Shown here: in pieces, positions 20,716-21,041 of the stretch
How the letters are laid out: each line of letters begins with the position of its first letter
Numbering within the stretch: the first letter of the stretch is position 1
Source: an uncultured Acidimicrobiaceae bacterium
Lineage (GTDB): Bacteria > Actinomycetota > Acidimicrobiia > Acidimicrobiales > RAAP-2
Assembly (NCBI GenBank): GCA_937894805.1
Contig: CALAYR010000060.1
Location: forward strand, 1 to 21,041
DNA: 21,041 nt
Reading direction: 5' to 3'
The notes under the pieces: model-generated
What the model was told of the DNA's origin: nothing
The model's input: the letters and a program-made list of their open reading frames with translations, nothing else
Database searches by the model: none
Position numbers and translations under genes: made by a program

Positions 20716-21041
20716 TTAGAGCGACGCTGCGTCGGCCAGGCCGCGCAACTGGTCGACATCGACGCCGTCGACAAAGGCGCGGAGCAAGAAGTAGCTGTGA
20801 CCGACACCGCGAATCTTGGCGGCGAACTCGCGGTCCACGCTGGTGGCGCCGTCGCGTACGCCAGCGAGGGCAAAGGCGAAGTTGACGTCACTCATCGAGG
20901 GGCCACGACCGTAGAGACCGGCCCGCTTGGAGGCCAGAGCCGCGACGGCGGCTTCCAGGTCGTGGTGATTCACGTCGGCCGAGTCGCCAATGTGGTGCTG
21001 GTGGAGAAACTCGTGGGTCAACGTCAGGGCGTAGCCGGCGT
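20716..21041 (-). CDS. Unknown protein, C-terminal part only (5' end beyond window)
   Basis: The reading frame is open to the right edge of the window, so only the last 107 residues are seen, starting AGYALTLTHEFLHQHHIGD. I do not recognise it. The visible part is mainly helical, has a His-rich start (HEFLHQHHIGDSADVNHH), which could bind metal, and ends DGVDVDQLRGLADAASL. A TTG inside (at 21021) could be a start, but the upstream frame continues with good codon use, so a longer protein is more likely. It is followed after 22 bases by the acyl-CoA dehydrogenase gene on the same strand, so it is probably co-transcribed with it. Confidence 0.6.
   Translation of the reverse strand, partial: AGYALTLTHEFLHQHHIGDSADVNHHDLEAAVAALASKRAGLYGRGPSMSDVNFAFALAGVRDGATSVDREFAAKIRGVGHSYFLLRAFVDGVDVDQLRGLADAASL

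Overview
The window looks like a chromosomal segment of an actinobacterium, most likely of the Acidimicrobiia type. This is an inference from protein character, and no rRNA or other marker gene is present. Support comes from actinobacterial-style ethylmalonyl-CoA pathway proteins (including a single-domain mesaconyl-CoA hydratase of about 170 residues), a short MutY without a NUDIX-like C-terminus, a RipA-like NlpC/P60 hydrolase, frequent GTG starts, and many starts lying 6-7 bases behind a TAnnnT -10 hexamer with no Shine-Dalgarno sequence. Coding density is very high: no gap exceeds about 140 bases. I saw no tRNA, rRNA, CRISPR array, phage gene or insertion sequence.

Layout. (1) 1-4196: Fe-S cluster assembly genes sufD (-, running off the left edge) and sufB (-). 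Between them lie a dienoyl-CoA isomerase (+), a small four-cysteine protein (-) and a GNAT acetyltransferase (+). (2) 4281-8242: oligopeptidase B (+), a small membrane protein and a flavin reductase (-), and an epoxide-hydrolase-like alpha/beta hydrolase (+). (3) 8239-10064: a minus-strand run, small beta-rich protein -> mesaconyl-CoA hydratase (mch) -> mutY. (4) 10120-14617: methylsuccinyl-CoA dehydrogenase (mcd, +) closed by a strong bidirectional terminator, a membrane protein behind a 12-C homopolymer (+), then on the minus strand malyl-CoA lyase (mcl1) followed by a NiCoT nickel/cobalt permease. (5) 14755-18208: a tight plus-strand envelope operon of RipA-like peptidoglycan hydrolase, Lgt-like membrane protein and GT-C glycosyltransferase. 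(6) 18191-21041: minus strand, an unknown protein, acyl-CoA dehydrogenase, secreted CHAP-type amidase and an unknown helical protein.

How they fit together. Mch, Mcd and Mcl1 catalyse the second half of the ethylmalonyl-CoA pathway: methylsuccinyl-CoA -> mesaconyl-CoA -> beta-methylmalyl-CoA -> glyoxylate + propionyl-CoA. The organism therefore probably assimilates acetyl-CoA by this route. The B12-dependent mutases it needs are not in the window, but a NiCoT permease directly behind mcl1 could supply cobalt. The dienoyl-CoA isomerase and second acyl-CoA dehydrogenase fit fatty-acid oxidation feeding acetyl-CoA into the same pathway. The envelope genes point to peptidoglycan remodelling and glycan transfer.

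Two architectural features recur. Convergent genes overlap at their stops, four times by a palindromic TTAA or CTAG that serves as stop on both strands. Nine genes look leaderless.
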